Of a DNA stretch of 26,738 bases, positions 1 through 7,675 are shown one piece after another. Every line of letters begins with the position of its first letter. Within the stretch, counting starts at the first letter, position 1. Below the pieces are notes generated by a model. That model made no database searches. It saw only the letters and a list, made by a program, of their open reading frames with translations, and was not told where the DNA came from. Both the position numbers and the translations under genes were made by a program. The DNA comes from CAZSRX01 sp964609675 [NCBI: uncultured Bacteroidota bacterium] (GTDB taxonomy: Bacteria > CLD3 > SB21): the NCBI GenBank assembly GCA_964609675.1, contig CAZSRX010000043.1, positions 1-26,738 on the forward strand. The letters run 5' to 3'.

Positions 1-425
1 AAGTATTATTTTAACTTATGCCGTAGTGTATAAAATTTAGGTGAAAGTTAGGTGATTATGAGCGTGTGGATTTTCATCCGGCCTCAATCCAATCCGGCGA
101 CCGACAGGATGATTCGTTCTATCGGTGTGCGGAGCGGGATCAGCTGATTCAACAAACGCAACGGTTAAACAAACCTGCTTACGGCTGCTACACCGGCTAG
201 AGTACCGGTATGCCGCGGAATGAAAACAAAGCCGGTACGGGTCGGCCGGAAGAATGTTTTGTAGCCGGTGTTGCGGCCGAATGAAAGCAAGCCGATTTTA
301 ATGTCGTAATAGTTTTTACGCGTGGATGCTTGATTTCATGACGGTTTTCGATATAAACCACCCATTTCCGATTCAGAAACAGGCGGTATCCATCAAAAGG
401 GCGGTAGGGTCTTGCGCGGGGGCAC
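1..425. other. Non-coding stretch downstream of gltX
   Basis: I see no convincing gene here. A minus-strand open frame (about 197-454) runs into the end of gltX and has no recognisable motif or ribosome-binding site. A 29-codon plus-strand frame begins with ATG at 58, but the nearest SD-like bases sit only about 3 nt away. The 8-mer TTAGGTGA occurs twice (37-44 and 48-55) with an 11-bp period. No T-tailed hairpin that would terminate gltX is evident. Confidence 0.5.
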
Positions 426-1889
426 TTAGCCCGCCGAAGCGCGGATTTTCTCAAAATTTTCGACCGCGCTGTTCATGCGACGCAGTACGGTTTCTTTGCC
501 CAGCACTTCCATCAATTCAAACAGTCCGGGTCCCAGTGTCATACCGGTCACGGCCAGACGGGTGGGATGAATAAGGTCGCCGCCTTTGACGGCGCGTTCT
601 TCGGAGTAGATTCGGTACACGTTTTCGATTTCCGCGTGGGTAAACGGGTGCAACGGTTTCAGCCGTTTCGCGAGTTCCTCCAGATGGGTTTTGGCCTCAG
701 GTATCCAGCGTTTTTTAATGCCGGCCGGATCGAAAGTATCGGGATCTTTGAAGAAGTATCCGGAGAAGGTCAGAATTTCTTCGATAAAATTAATGCGCTC
801 TTTCATCAGGCTGATGACTTCAAGAATGTACAATCGGGAGAAATTGGCGTACTCGGTGTTTTCCAGTTTGGGTTTGAGGATCTGGTAAATTTCCTCGTTG
901 CTTTTGAGGCGGATATGCTGGGTGTTCAGCCAGTTGAGTTTTTCCAGATTGAATATCGCTCCGGCTTTGTGGATGCGCTCCAGAGAAAATTCGCGGATGA
1001 GTTCATCCATCGTGAAAATCTCGCGATCCGTGCCGGGATTCCAGCCGAGCAGGGCGATGAAGTTGATCAGGGCTTCGCGCAAATAGCCTTTAGGCGGATA
1101 CGCGCGGGCTTCGACGTCGCCCTGGCGCTTGCTCATTTTGCTGCGGTCGGCGTTCAGCAACAGCGGCAGGTGCGCGAATTCCGGCGTTTCCCAGCCGAAG
1201 TACTGATACAGCAGGATGTGCTTGGGCGTACTGGACACCCATTCCTCGCCGCGGATGACGTGCGATATTTTCATGTAATGATCGTCAATCACGTTGGCGA
1301 GGTGGTACGTCGGAAAGCCGTCGGATTTCATCAGCACCTGATCGTCTATATTTTCGCCGAGGAATTCCACATCGCCGCGGATGTGATCATGGAAGCGCAC
1401 CACGGCGTCATCCGGTATTTTCATGCGGATGGTGAACGGCAGACCGTCGGCAAGATTCTTCTGTACCTGTTCCTGCGTGAGGCGGTAGCACTGGCGGTCG
1501 TATTTCGGAGGCAGTTTGGAGCGTTCCTGAAATTTCCGCATCTGGTCCAGCCGTTCGGGCGTGCAGAAACACCGGTAGGCGTGCCCTTGCTCCAGAAGCT
1601 GTTCCGCATGCTTTTTATACAGATCCAGCCTTTCGGACTGATAATAGGGCCCGTAACCGCCGTCTTTGCCGGGGCCTTCGTCATAGTCGATGCCCGCCCA
1701 TTCGAACATACGGATAAAATCCTCGACGGCGCCTTCGACGTAGCGGGTGCGGTCGGTATCTTCGATGCGAAGGATAAATTGGCCGCCATGGTGACGGGCG
1801 AAGAGATAATTGTACAGCGCGGTGCGCAGGCCGCCAATGTGCAAAAAGCCGGTGGGGCTGGGCGCGTATCGAACTCTGACTTCGTTCAT
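426..1889 (-). CDS. gltX: Glutamyl-tRNA synthetase
   Basis: Charges tRNA(Glu) with glutamate in the cytoplasm using ATP; a class I aminoacyl-tRNA synthetase. The 487-residue product has the HIGH-type signature as HIGG at residues 17-20 (context PTGFLHIGGLRTALYNY) and the KMSKS-type loop as KMSKR near residue 251. The Zn-binding cysteines of the bacterial discriminating type are present (CFC near residue 108 and a Cys about 25 residues later). Length is normal for the family. The ATG is preceded by AAGGA six bases away. It is the last gene of the rpoZ-coaBC-gltX run, 39 bp after the coaBC stop. Whether it also charges tRNA(Gln) for an amidotransferase route cannot be judged from this sequence. 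Confidence 0.97.
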   Translation of the reverse strand: MNEVRVRYAPSPTGFLHIGGLRTALYNYLFARHHGGQFILRIEDTDRTRYVEGAVEDFIRMFEWAGIDYDEGPGKDGGYGPYYQSERLDLYKKHAEQLLEQGHAYRCFCTPERLDQMRKFQERSKLPPKYDRQCYRLTQEQVQKNLADGLPFTIRMKIPDDAVVRFHDHIRGDVEFLGENIDDQVLMKSDGFPTYHLANVIDDHYMKISHVIRGEEWVSSTPKHILLYQYFGWETPEFAHLPLLLNADRSKMSKRQGDVEARAYPPKGYLREALINFIALLGWNPGTDREIFTMDELIREFSLERIHKAGAIFNLEKLNWLNTQHIRLKSNEEIYQILKPKLENTEYANFSRLYILEVISLMKERINFIEEILTFSGYFFKDPDTFDPAGIKKRWIPEAKTHLEELAKRLKPLHPFTHAEIENVYRIYSEERAVKGGDLIHPTRLAVTGMTLGPGLFELMEVLGKETVLRRMNSAVENFEKIRASAG

Positions 1890-1928
1890 GCCATTTCCTT
1901 TTCCGTGTGAGTGGCTGACCCGGTTTTT

Positions 1929-3155
1929 TTATTTCCGGATCATGCCGGCTATCCGTTGCAGTATGATTGCCGCCGCTTCATCTTTAGACATCAGCGGCAG
2001 GGATTCCTCTTTTTGAGAATCAATTATAGTTATCCGGTTCGTATCGGTATCGAATCCGGCGCCTTCTTCCCTGGGATTATTCAGTACGATTAAATCGAGT
2101 CGTTTTTCGGTTAACTTCCGGCGCGCGTTGGCTATGCCGTTTTCGGTTTCGAGCGCAAAGCCGACGACAATCTGATTATTTTTTTTGCCTGCAATCGCGG
2201 AAAGAATATCCGTCGTTCGGATCAAAGAAAGCGCCATGGTAGTTCCTGTGGCTTCTTTCTTGATTTTTTGTTCGGCGACACGTTCCGGACGAAAATCCGC
2301 AACGGCGGCGGCCATAATCACGGCCTGATGCGACGGCAGTTCGGCCATTACTGTCTGAGCCATCTCCTCAGCGGTGGTTACAGAAATTACGCGGACATCA
2401 TAAGGAGCTTGGAGCGTATTCGGGCCGGCGATTAACGTAACTGCCGCTCCCATCAGGGCAGCCTGCCGGGCCAGCGCATAACCCATTTTGCCGGAGGAAT
2501 GATTGGTAATATACCGTACCGGATCGATGGCCTCCCGCGTAGGGCCGGCGGTAATAAGAACGGTGCGACCTTTCAGCGCATCCGTACCGAACAACCGCTT
2601 ATCAATGAAACGGATGATTTTTTCCATATCGGCCAGGCGCCCCTGCCCTTCGTAGCCGCAGGCGAGAAAACCCGTGTCCGGTTCGACGATACCGTATCCG
2701 TATTCCCGGAGTTTACGGATATTATCCTGAACCACCGGATTGAGGTACATTTTGTCATTCATGGCCGGCGCCAGTATTACCGGCGCGGTGCAGGCCATAA
2801 CGACGGTAGATAGCGCATCGTCGGCGATGCCGGAGGTAATCTTACCGATGATATTGGCGGTTGCCGGCGCGATGATGAAAATATCGGGCCACTGAGCGAT
2901 ATCAATATGATGGGTCCCGGAGGCTCCCGCGTGAGACGGGTCGCGATGAGGAAAAATATGCGTGGTGACTTTGTTGCCGGTCAGGGTTTCAATAGTCAGC
3001 GGCGTGATGAATTCTGTGGCGCCCTGCGTCATGACCGCTTTGACCGCGGCTCCGTTTTTTACCAGATACCGGATGGTTTCACACGTCTTGTATGCGCCTA
3101 TGCCGCCGGTAATGCCGACAAGGATTTTTTTGCCTTTATATTTTAAATGGTTCAC
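1929..3155 (-). CDS. coaBC: Bifunctional phosphopantothenoylcysteine decarboxylase/synthase
   Basis: Makes 4'-phosphopantetheine for coenzyme A: the C-terminal CoaB half joins cysteine to phosphopantothenate with CTP, and the N-terminal flavin-dependent CoaC half decarboxylates the product. Visible landmarks, numbered from GTG 3155 (408 aa): flavin-binding GITGGIGAYK near 14-23, His83 in HHIDIA, the PAMN substrate motif at 130-133, the catalytic-type Cys166 in LACGYEGQGR, then CoaB from about 197 with ITAGPTREAIDPVR, AAAVADFRP and the KIKKE lysines. The frame is open to a TTG at 3173, but that site has no SD; GTG 3155 puts the start just before the conserved KGKKILVGITGG segment, as in homologues. 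Neither start has a strong SD. It lies between rpoZ and gltX in one transcription unit. Confidence 0.94.
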   Translation of the reverse strand: MNHLKYKGKKILVGITGGIGAYKTCETIRYLVKNGAAVKAVMTQGATEFITPLTIETLTGNKVTTHIFPHRDPSHAGASGTHHIDIAQWPDIFIIAPATANIIGKITSGIADDALSTVVMACTAPVILAPAMNDKMYLNPVVQDNIRKLREYGYGIVEPDTGFLACGYEGQGRLADMEKIIRFIDKRLFGTDALKGRTVLITAGPTREAIDPVRYITNHSSGKMGYALARQAALMGAAVTLIAGPNTLQAPYDVRVISVTTAEEMAQTVMAELPSHQAVIMAAAVADFRPERVAEQKIKKEATGTTMALSLIRTTDILSAIAGKKNNQIVVGFALETENGIANARRKLTEKRLDLIVLNNPREEGAGFDTDTNRITIIDSQKEESLPLMSKDEAAAIILQRIAGMIRK

Positions 3156-3213
3156 GTTGGTCTCAGGCTGCAAAAGCGCGGCTTTTCGCTGTTATCGGCT
3201 GCTATGCGTACGA

Positions 3214-3498
3214 CTATTCTTCCGGTTCAATGAATTCAAACGCGATTTTTTGGTTCAGCAACTCATCCAGGGCGGAAGCCACGGGTTTAGGCAGTTTTTC
3301 GAGGTCCACTTCGGGTTCCGGCTCGCTGACGGCTACCGGTTCTTCGGCGGCGGTGTCTTCGGGTTCAAGCGCCGGACGGACAAGCGCCATCTGTTCCTGG
3401 TTAATTTGCCGGGCTCGCTTGGCGGCAATCATAACCGCTTCATAAACATTCTTAATATTTTTATCTAATTTTTCAAACGGAAAGGCTTTAACGGCCAT
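3214..3498 (-). CDS. rpoZ: RNA polymerase omega subunit
   Basis: A small subunit that helps fold and assemble beta' in RNA polymerase. The 94-residue product carries the family core NVYEAVMIAAKRARQIN (about 17-33), matching the omega pattern of a Tyr-Glu-Ala followed by an Ala-Arg-Ala-Arg helix. It then has an acidic, proline-rich linker (about 46-68) and a short conserved-looking tail with LNQKIAFEF. The linker-tail form is typical of omega in FCB phyla. AGGG precedes the ATG by 9 bp, and a strong promoter lies 58 bp upstream. Position ahead of coaBC matches the common gmk-rpoZ-coaBC order, although gmk is absent here. An unrelated small protein is possible but unlikely. Confidence 0.86.
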   Translation of the reverse strand: MAVKAFPFEKLDKNIKNVYEAVMIAAKRARQINQEQMALVRPALEPEDTAAEEPVAVSEPEPEVDLEKLPKPVASALDELLNQKIAFEFIEPEE

Positions 3499-3555
3499 AT
3501 AAACATTCCCTTTACAGATTACTTATAGTGCTAATAAGTTTAACATAAGATATTA

Positions 3556-3584
3556 ATTGTAATATAATTATATTTGTAAGTCAA
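3556..3584 (-). promoter_or_regulatory. Sigma70-like promoter for rpoZ-coaBC-gltX
   Basis: Read on the minus strand, a -35 box TTGACT (3579-3584) and a -10 box TACAAT (3556-3561) are separated by exactly 17 bp of very AT-rich DNA. Each box differs from the TTGACA/TATAAT consensus at one position. The transcript would start near 3549, giving a leader of about 50 nt before rpoZ. This is the best promoter in the window. Confidence 0.7.
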
Positions 3585-3758
3585 GTAAAAAATATACCGC
3601 TTCTGTCTTTTCTCTTCCCTCCTCTCGAATACTTATGCCGTAACGGGTCCGGTTGTTGGAATCGTTGTGTATTACTGAGCAGGCCGAAGGTGACGGTGTG
3701 GGAAATATATTGATTCAGGGCAATGTGTTTACGGATTTAATATCCGTTCTGAAAGGTT

Positions 3759-4427
3759 CTAGGCGCCGGAAAATAGAAGTTTACGTTTTAATTGAATAAA
3801 CTCCGCAATCGCGCCGATGCCGTCCTCTTTAAGAGCCGAAACCGCGAATATTTTGATGTTCGGGTTGACCTTAACGGCTTCTTCTTTTACGCGTTCGATG
3901 TCAAACGGCAGGTACGGCGCGAGGTCGGTTTTATTGATGATAAGGGCGTCGGCTGCGAGAAAAAGTTTGGGATATTTCAGCACTTTATCGTCGCCTTCGG
4001 GCGTGGAAAGCAGGGCAAAGCGCAGATGTTCGCCGAGCTTATAGGAGGCCGGACAGACCATATTGCCGACGTTTTCGATGAACAGATAATCAAGGGGTAG
4101 CTTCAGCAAGCCGAGCGCCTGCTTGATCATGACGGCTTCGAGGTGGCAGGCGCCGCTGGTAATGATTTGGAAGGAGGTTACGCCGTGCCGGCGAATGCGC
4201 TCGGCGTCGCGTTCAGTTTCAAGATCCCCAACGAGCACGTTGACGCGATCTTTAGGAAGACGCTCAACAAGTTTTTCGAGTAACATGGTCTTGCCGGAAC
4301 CGGGAGCGGACAGAATGTTAACGCCGAATATATTATTTTGGTTGAAAAACTTCTGAATTTCCTCTGCGACCGCGTCATTGGCTTTGAGCAGGGATACGGA
4401 AACGTCCTGGGAGCGGATTTCAGGCAT
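3759..4427 (-). CDS. hypB: Hydrogenase/urease nickel incorporation GTPase HypB
   Basis: A GTPase that delivers nickel to [NiFe]-hydrogenase precursors with HypA. From ATG 4427 the protein is 222 aa. It has a P-loop APGSGKT (41-47), the NKTD guanine-specificity motif (165-168), and the metal-site residues Cys94-His95 (GACHLEA) and Cys125 (NVGNMVCPASYKLGEH) that bind Ni/Zn at the dimer interface of the family. The N-terminal His-rich stretch and CxxCGC nickel site of some HypB proteins are absent. The start is fixed by GGAGG at 4437-4441, 9 bp upstream; an in-frame TTG at 4448 lies above that SD and is rejected. The start overlaps the hypA stop by 8 bp, so translation is probably coupled. Confidence 0.95.
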   Translation of the reverse strand: MPEIRSQDVSVSLLKANDAVAEEIQKFFNQNNIFGVNILSAPGSGKTMLLEKLVERLPKDRVNVLVGDLETERDAERIRRHGVTSFQIITSGACHLEAVMIKQALGLLKLPLDYLFIENVGNMVCPASYKLGEHLRFALLSTPEGDDKVLKYPKLFLAADALIINKTDLAPYLPFDIERVKEEAVKVNPNIKIFAVSALKEDGIGAIAEFIQLKRKLLFSGA

Positions 4428-4776
4428 GTTCGGGAACCTCCATTTCAATACGTTTGATGATTAAATCATGACCCCGTATCAGTTCGCCGCCATAGTGACC
4501 GCAGGCGGGGCAGTAAAACGGGAACTCCGCCGGCTGAAATATTATACCACAGGTATAACACCGGGCTTCGGCGGTAACGGATTCGACCGTCAATGTTGTT
4601 GTTTCGAAAGGCGTGCCGTTTTTCAGGACGTTAAAAGCTTCGCGTAAAAGCAGCGGCTCGATATTGGAATACGTGCCGACTTCAAGCTGGATATTCGTAA
4701 TCCTTGCGGCATGATTACTTTCCAGATACTGCCGGACCTCTTCAAAAATACTATGAACCAGTGACGCTTCGTGCAT
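4420..4776 (-). CDS. hypA: Hydrogenase nickel incorporation protein HypA
   Basis: A nickel metallochaperone that works with HypB. The product is 118 aa and begins with the family-defining MHE, whose His2 is a nickel ligand. The zinc site is a pair of CxxC motifs (Cys73/Cys76 and Cys89/Cys92). The frame stays open to an ATG at 4806, but AAAGG six bases before ATG 4776 and the conserved MHEASLVHSI start settle the choice. It overlaps hypB at its 3' end. No hypC-F, hydrogenase or urease structural gene is in the window, so its client enzyme must be encoded elsewhere. Confidence 0.95.
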   Translation of the reverse strand: MHEASLVHSIFEEVRQYLESNHAARITNIQLEVGTYSNIEPLLLREAFNVLKNGTPFETTTLTVESVTAEARCYTCGIIFQPAEFPFYCPACGHYGGELIRGHDLIIKRIEMEVPEHA

Positions 4777-4843
4777 GGCCAACCTTTCGGCGTATAAATA
4801 AGTCAAACCGCCGTCAAATTCAAGATTTTTATTTCAGCCGGAT

Positions 4844-4881
4844 ATAAAAAACAAACCCTGTATCGTTTCAGATACAGGGTT
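4844..4881 (-). terminator. Intrinsic terminator of the gpmA-ligase unit
   Basis: On the minus strand a perfect 11-bp stem (AACCCTGTATC at 4871-4881 pairing with 4854-4864) closes a 6-nt loop and is followed by a T-rich tract at 4843-4853. It begins 26 bp after the stop codon of the acyl-CoA ligase and insulates hypA-hypB from it. Confidence 0.85.
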
Positions 4882-4906
4882 ATGGATGAATATAAGTAAG
4901 CGTTCA

Positions 4907-6577
4907 CTATTCGGCGGGATGCGTAGCGATGGTGTATAAATACCGTTTGATTTTTTTGGTCGCTGTTTTCTCGAACTCTTCCGGGTATAATTCAATTTTC
5001 GTTACATTGATAAACGACGGCATCAGTTGATTAAGGATCTTCCGGTTTTCCTCCATCTTGGTTTCGAGCGCGTGCTGAGTGAGCCCGTCGGCGTCGGCGA
5101 GGGCCATGTCCGGATACACCAGCGCGACGAGCTTGCCGTCCCGTTCAATCAGGAGGGATTCGGAGACGTACGGAAGCGAATTGAGCTTGGATTCCACCAT
5201 TTCGGGATAGATGTTTTCGCCGGCCGGCCCGAGCATCATGTTTTTGCTGCGGCCTTTGATGAAGATGAATCCGTCTTTGTCGATGAGGCCGAGGTCGCCG
5301 GTGTGGAGCCAGCCCTGCTCGTCGAGCGCTTCGCGGGTTTCGTCTTCGTTTTTATAATAACCCTGCATCACGTTTTCGCCGCGAACCCAGATTTCTCCGA
5401 CGATGGTCTCAGGATCCGGCGAGTTGATTTTCACTTCGAGGGTATCGATGGCGCGTCCGGCGGAGAACAGTTTGTGCTCTTTGTAGTACGCGTAACTGAT
5501 CAATGGGCCGCATTCCGTCATGCCGTAGCCGATGGTGAACGGGAAGTCTATTTTTCGCAGGAATATCTGGACTTCACCATTCAGCGGAGCCCCGCCGATG
5601 ATGACCTCGCGAAAATTCGCTCCGAACGCGTCCACAAGTTTCTTGCGGATTAACATGCCGATGCCGTTGGACACGAAGGGTACCTTCATAAGCAGTTCGG
5701 TGGATTTTTTCTCGAGTAAAGGCTTGATCTGCGCTTTGTATATTTTCTCGATTACCAGCGGCACGGACAGCACTACGCTCGGCCGGTACTGCTGGAACGC
5801 TTCCAGAACCACCCGTGGCGAAGGAATTTTGCTCAGGAAAATGATATGCGCGCCGGAAGCAAACGGAAACAGAAATTCAAACGCGGCGCCAAAGGTATGC
5901 GCCAGCGGCAGGAACGACACGATGGTCTGCCCGGGCTGCAGATTCATGTTTTTTAAAGCGTAACGGACGTTACATGCCAGACTGTTATGCGTAAGCATGG
6001 CGCCCTTGGAAAATCCTGACGTACCGGACGTGTACACGATTGCCGCCAGCTCGTTGTTGGATATTTTGGGAAGGGAAAAGGTTTCGGGCGTCAGTTTGTC
6101 CTTGATGGTGTTCAAATATTCCATTTCCACGCGCAGGACGGTATTATCGAAGTCTTCCACGCGCGCGAACAGCAGACGGAAATCGTTCAGGCAGAAAATG
6201 GCTTTGAGATGCTTGAGCCGCGCGTCGTCGATTTTATCGTAGATGTCTTCAGCGACAAACAGCAGGACGGCATCGGAGTGATTGACGATGTGATGGAGGT
6301 CGTCGGTGTGAAAGTCCGGCAGGCAGGGCACGATGACAGCGCCGTACGACACCGTGGCCACGTAGGTAATAGCCCAGTTGATGCTGTTCTTGCCGATGAG
6401 CGCAATCTTGTCGCCTTTACGCACGCCGGATTCCCGGAAAAGCGCATGAAACCAGGCGATCCGCTCGGCCGCGTCGCCGTACTTAAACGTTTCACCCTTG
6501 TAATTCGTAAACGCCGGATGCGTCCAGTTTTTTTTCAGGGATTGTTCAAAATACTCGACAAGGTTTTCGGGTATCAT
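4907..6577 (-). CDS. Long-chain acyl-CoA ligase (AMP-binding, class I adenylate-forming)
   Basis: Activates a carboxylic acid, probably a fatty acid, to an acyl-adenylate and then to acyl-CoA. The 556-residue protein shows the AMP-binding P-loop YTSGTSGFSKG (182-192), the A5 motif YGMTECGP (351-358), the A7 Asp in HTGDLG (425-430), the fatty-acyl linker KGRSKNMMLGPAGENIYPEM (441-460) and a lysine pair in the C-terminal lobe (K541-K542), one probably the catalytic A10 lysine. The GxGENIYP pattern and length match long-chain acyl-CoA synthetases. No transmembrane segment is obvious. AGGAG lies 6 bp before the ATG. It follows gpmA by 41 bp and ends at a strong terminator. Chain-length specificity cannot be read from the sequence, so no gene symbol is given. 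Confidence 0.93.
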   Translation of the reverse strand: MIPENLVEYFEQSLKKNWTHPAFTNYKGETFKYGDAAERIAWFHALFRESGVRKGDKIALIGKNSINWAITYVATVSYGAVIVPCLPDFHTDDLHHIVNHSDAVLLFVAEDIYDKIDDARLKHLKAIFCLNDFRLLFARVEDFDNTVLRVEMEYLNTIKDKLTPETFSLPKISNNELAAIVYTSGTSGFSKGAMLTHNSLACNVRYALKNMNLQPGQTIVSFLPLAHTFGAAFEFLFPFASGAHIIFLSKIPSPRVVLEAFQQYRPSVVLSVPLVIEKIYKAQIKPLLEKKSTELLMKVPFVSNGIGMLIRKKLVDAFGANFREVIIGGAPLNGEVQIFLRKIDFPFTIGYGMTECGPLISYAYYKEHKLFSAGRAIDTLEVKINSPDPETIVGEIWVRGENVMQGYYKNEDETREALDEQGWLHTGDLGLIDKDGFIFIKGRSKNMMLGPAGENIYPEMVESKLNSLPYVSESLLIERDGKLVALVYPDMALADADGLTQHALETKMEENRKILNQLMPSFINVTKIELYPEEFEKTATKKIKRYLYTIATHPAE

Positions 6578-6618
6578 AACATACTCCTAATCGGTTATAT
6601 AGGTAGGGTGTTTTTTTT

Positions 6619-7368
6619 CTAGGGTTTGGCTTTGCCCTGGTTGGCCACTGCTTGCATCGCCTTGGCCACGGCTTCCTGATCGCCGAGGTAATAATGCTTG
6701 ATGGGCTTAAGATTCGCATCGAGTTCATACACAAGCGGAACGCCGGTGGGAATATTTAATTCGACGATTTCCTGGTCGGGAATGTTATCGAGATATTTCA
6801 CCAGCGCGCGAAGACTGTTGCCATGCGCGACAATAATAACCCGTTTACCGGCCAGTACTTCGGGTATGATCTGGTCGTACCAGAACGGCAGAAAGCGCAT
6901 CACGGTATCCTTTAAACATTCAGTCAGCGGCACGAGGGCCGGGTCCATGAATTTGTACCGCGGATCTTTTCCGGGCCAGCGGGGATCGTTTTTTTCAAGG
7001 GCAGGCGGCTGAATGTCGTAACTGCGGCGCCAGATGCGCACCTGCTCCTCGCCGAATTGTTTAGCCGTTTCGGCTTTGTTCAGTCCCTGCAGCGCGCCGT
7101 AATGCCGTTCGTTGAGGCGCCAGGAATGCACTACCGGTATCCACATCAGGTCCATCGCGTCCTGCACAAACCACAGCGTGCGAATCGCCCGCTTCAGTAC
7201 GGAAGTGAATGCGATATCAAAAGTAAAGCCCTCTTCAGCAAGTAGCTTACCGGCGTTTTTGGCTTCGATCACCCCTTTTTCCGAGAGATCGACATCCGTC
7301 CAGCCGGTAAAACGGTTTTCCAGATTCCAGGTGCTTTCACCATGCCGCAGAAGAACTATTTTGTACAT
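6619..7368 (-). CDS. gpmA: 2,3-bisphosphoglycerate-dependent phosphoglycerate mutase
   Basis: Interconverts 3- and 2-phosphoglycerate in glycolysis and gluconeogenesis through a phosphohistidine. The 249-residue protein has the RHGE phosphohistidine motif at residues 8-11 ([18 protein letters not shown]), the conserved [14 protein letters not shown] segment and the second active-site histidine in [11 protein letters not shown]. Length matches the dPGM family. An ATG at 7374 is also in frame, but AGGAG at 7375-7379 abuts it; ATG 7368 has the proper 6-bp spacing. It is the first gene of a two-gene unit with the acyl-CoA ligase. Confidence 0.96.
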   Translation of the reverse strand: MYKIVLLRHGESTWNLENRFTGWTDVDLSEKGVIEAKNAGKLLAEEGFTFDIAFTSVLKRAIRTLWFVQDAMDLMWIPVVHSWRLNERHYGALQGLNKAETAKQFGEEQVRIWRRSYDIQPPALEKNDPRWPGKDPRYKFMDPALVPLTECLKDTVMRFLPFWYDQIIPEVLAGKRVIIVAHGNSLRALVKYLDNIPDQEIVELNIPTGVPLVYELDANLKPIKHYYLGDQEAVAKAMQAVANQGKAKP

Positions 7369-7374
7369 GATCAT

Positions 7375-7379
7375 CTCCT
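7375..7379 (-). promoter_or_regulatory. Shine-Dalgarno site deciding the gpmA start
   Basis: AGGAG on the minus strand lies 6 nt from ATG 7368 and 0 nt from the upstream in-frame ATG 7374, so the shorter product is chosen. Confidence 0.8.
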
Positions 7380-7675
7380 GATAAAAGTATTCTTGGTTAT
7401 AAGGCTTATTTGTTAAAATAATAAAATCTCTAAAATTTGACTATCAGTATCAAGTACTTTGTAAAAAATCAGAAATTATTATTTTCACGATAAAATTGCT
7501 TTTCAATCATGTTTTTAATAAATTATAGTTGTTCATATCCTATAAAGTTTATTCGAATTTACAGAGCCTTTTTTTATATTCTAAAGAAATGATTGACCGC
7601 TGTTGATGAGGTATGTGAGCGGTTTTTGGACATAATTTATTATTGTATCATATTGTATCAGCCAAGAGATTATCC
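7380..7675. other. AT-rich divergent intergenic region, gpmA / PAS sensor
   Basis: This stretch separates gpmA (minus) from the PAS protein (plus) and must hold promoters for both, but no pair of good -35/-10 boxes at 16-18 bp spacing stood out. On the plus strand a 6-bp stem (ACCGCT 7596-7601, AGCGGT 7618-7623, 16-nt loop) is followed by five Ts, a weak terminator- or attenuator-like shape. A perfect 10-bp tandem duplication, TATTGTATCA twice, fills 7641-7660 just before the gene. Confidence 0.5.

Noticed and set aside
37-55. TTAGGTGA repeated with 11-bp period
   Set aside because: The period resembles response-regulator sites, but only two copies exist and no associated promoter or gene is visible at the window edge.
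58-147. A 29-codon plus-strand frame after AGGTGA
   Set aside because: SD spacing is too short and the peptide has no recognisable feature.
197-454. An 85-codon minus-strand frame beyond gltX
   Set aside because: It overlaps the gltX 3' end, shows no motif or SD, and has irregular composition.
567-1910. A 447-codon open frame antisense to gltX
   Set aside because: It mirrors gltX along its whole length, has no motif, and gltX is certain; antisense frames of this kind follow from codon bias.
14-3642. ACTTATGCCGTA shared by 14-25 and 3631-3642
   Set aside because: Twelve-base matches are expected by chance many times in a window of this length.
3730-3747. Hairpin just after hypB
   Set aside because: The 6-bp stem (ACGGAT/ATCCGT) has no T tract, so it is not a convincing terminator.
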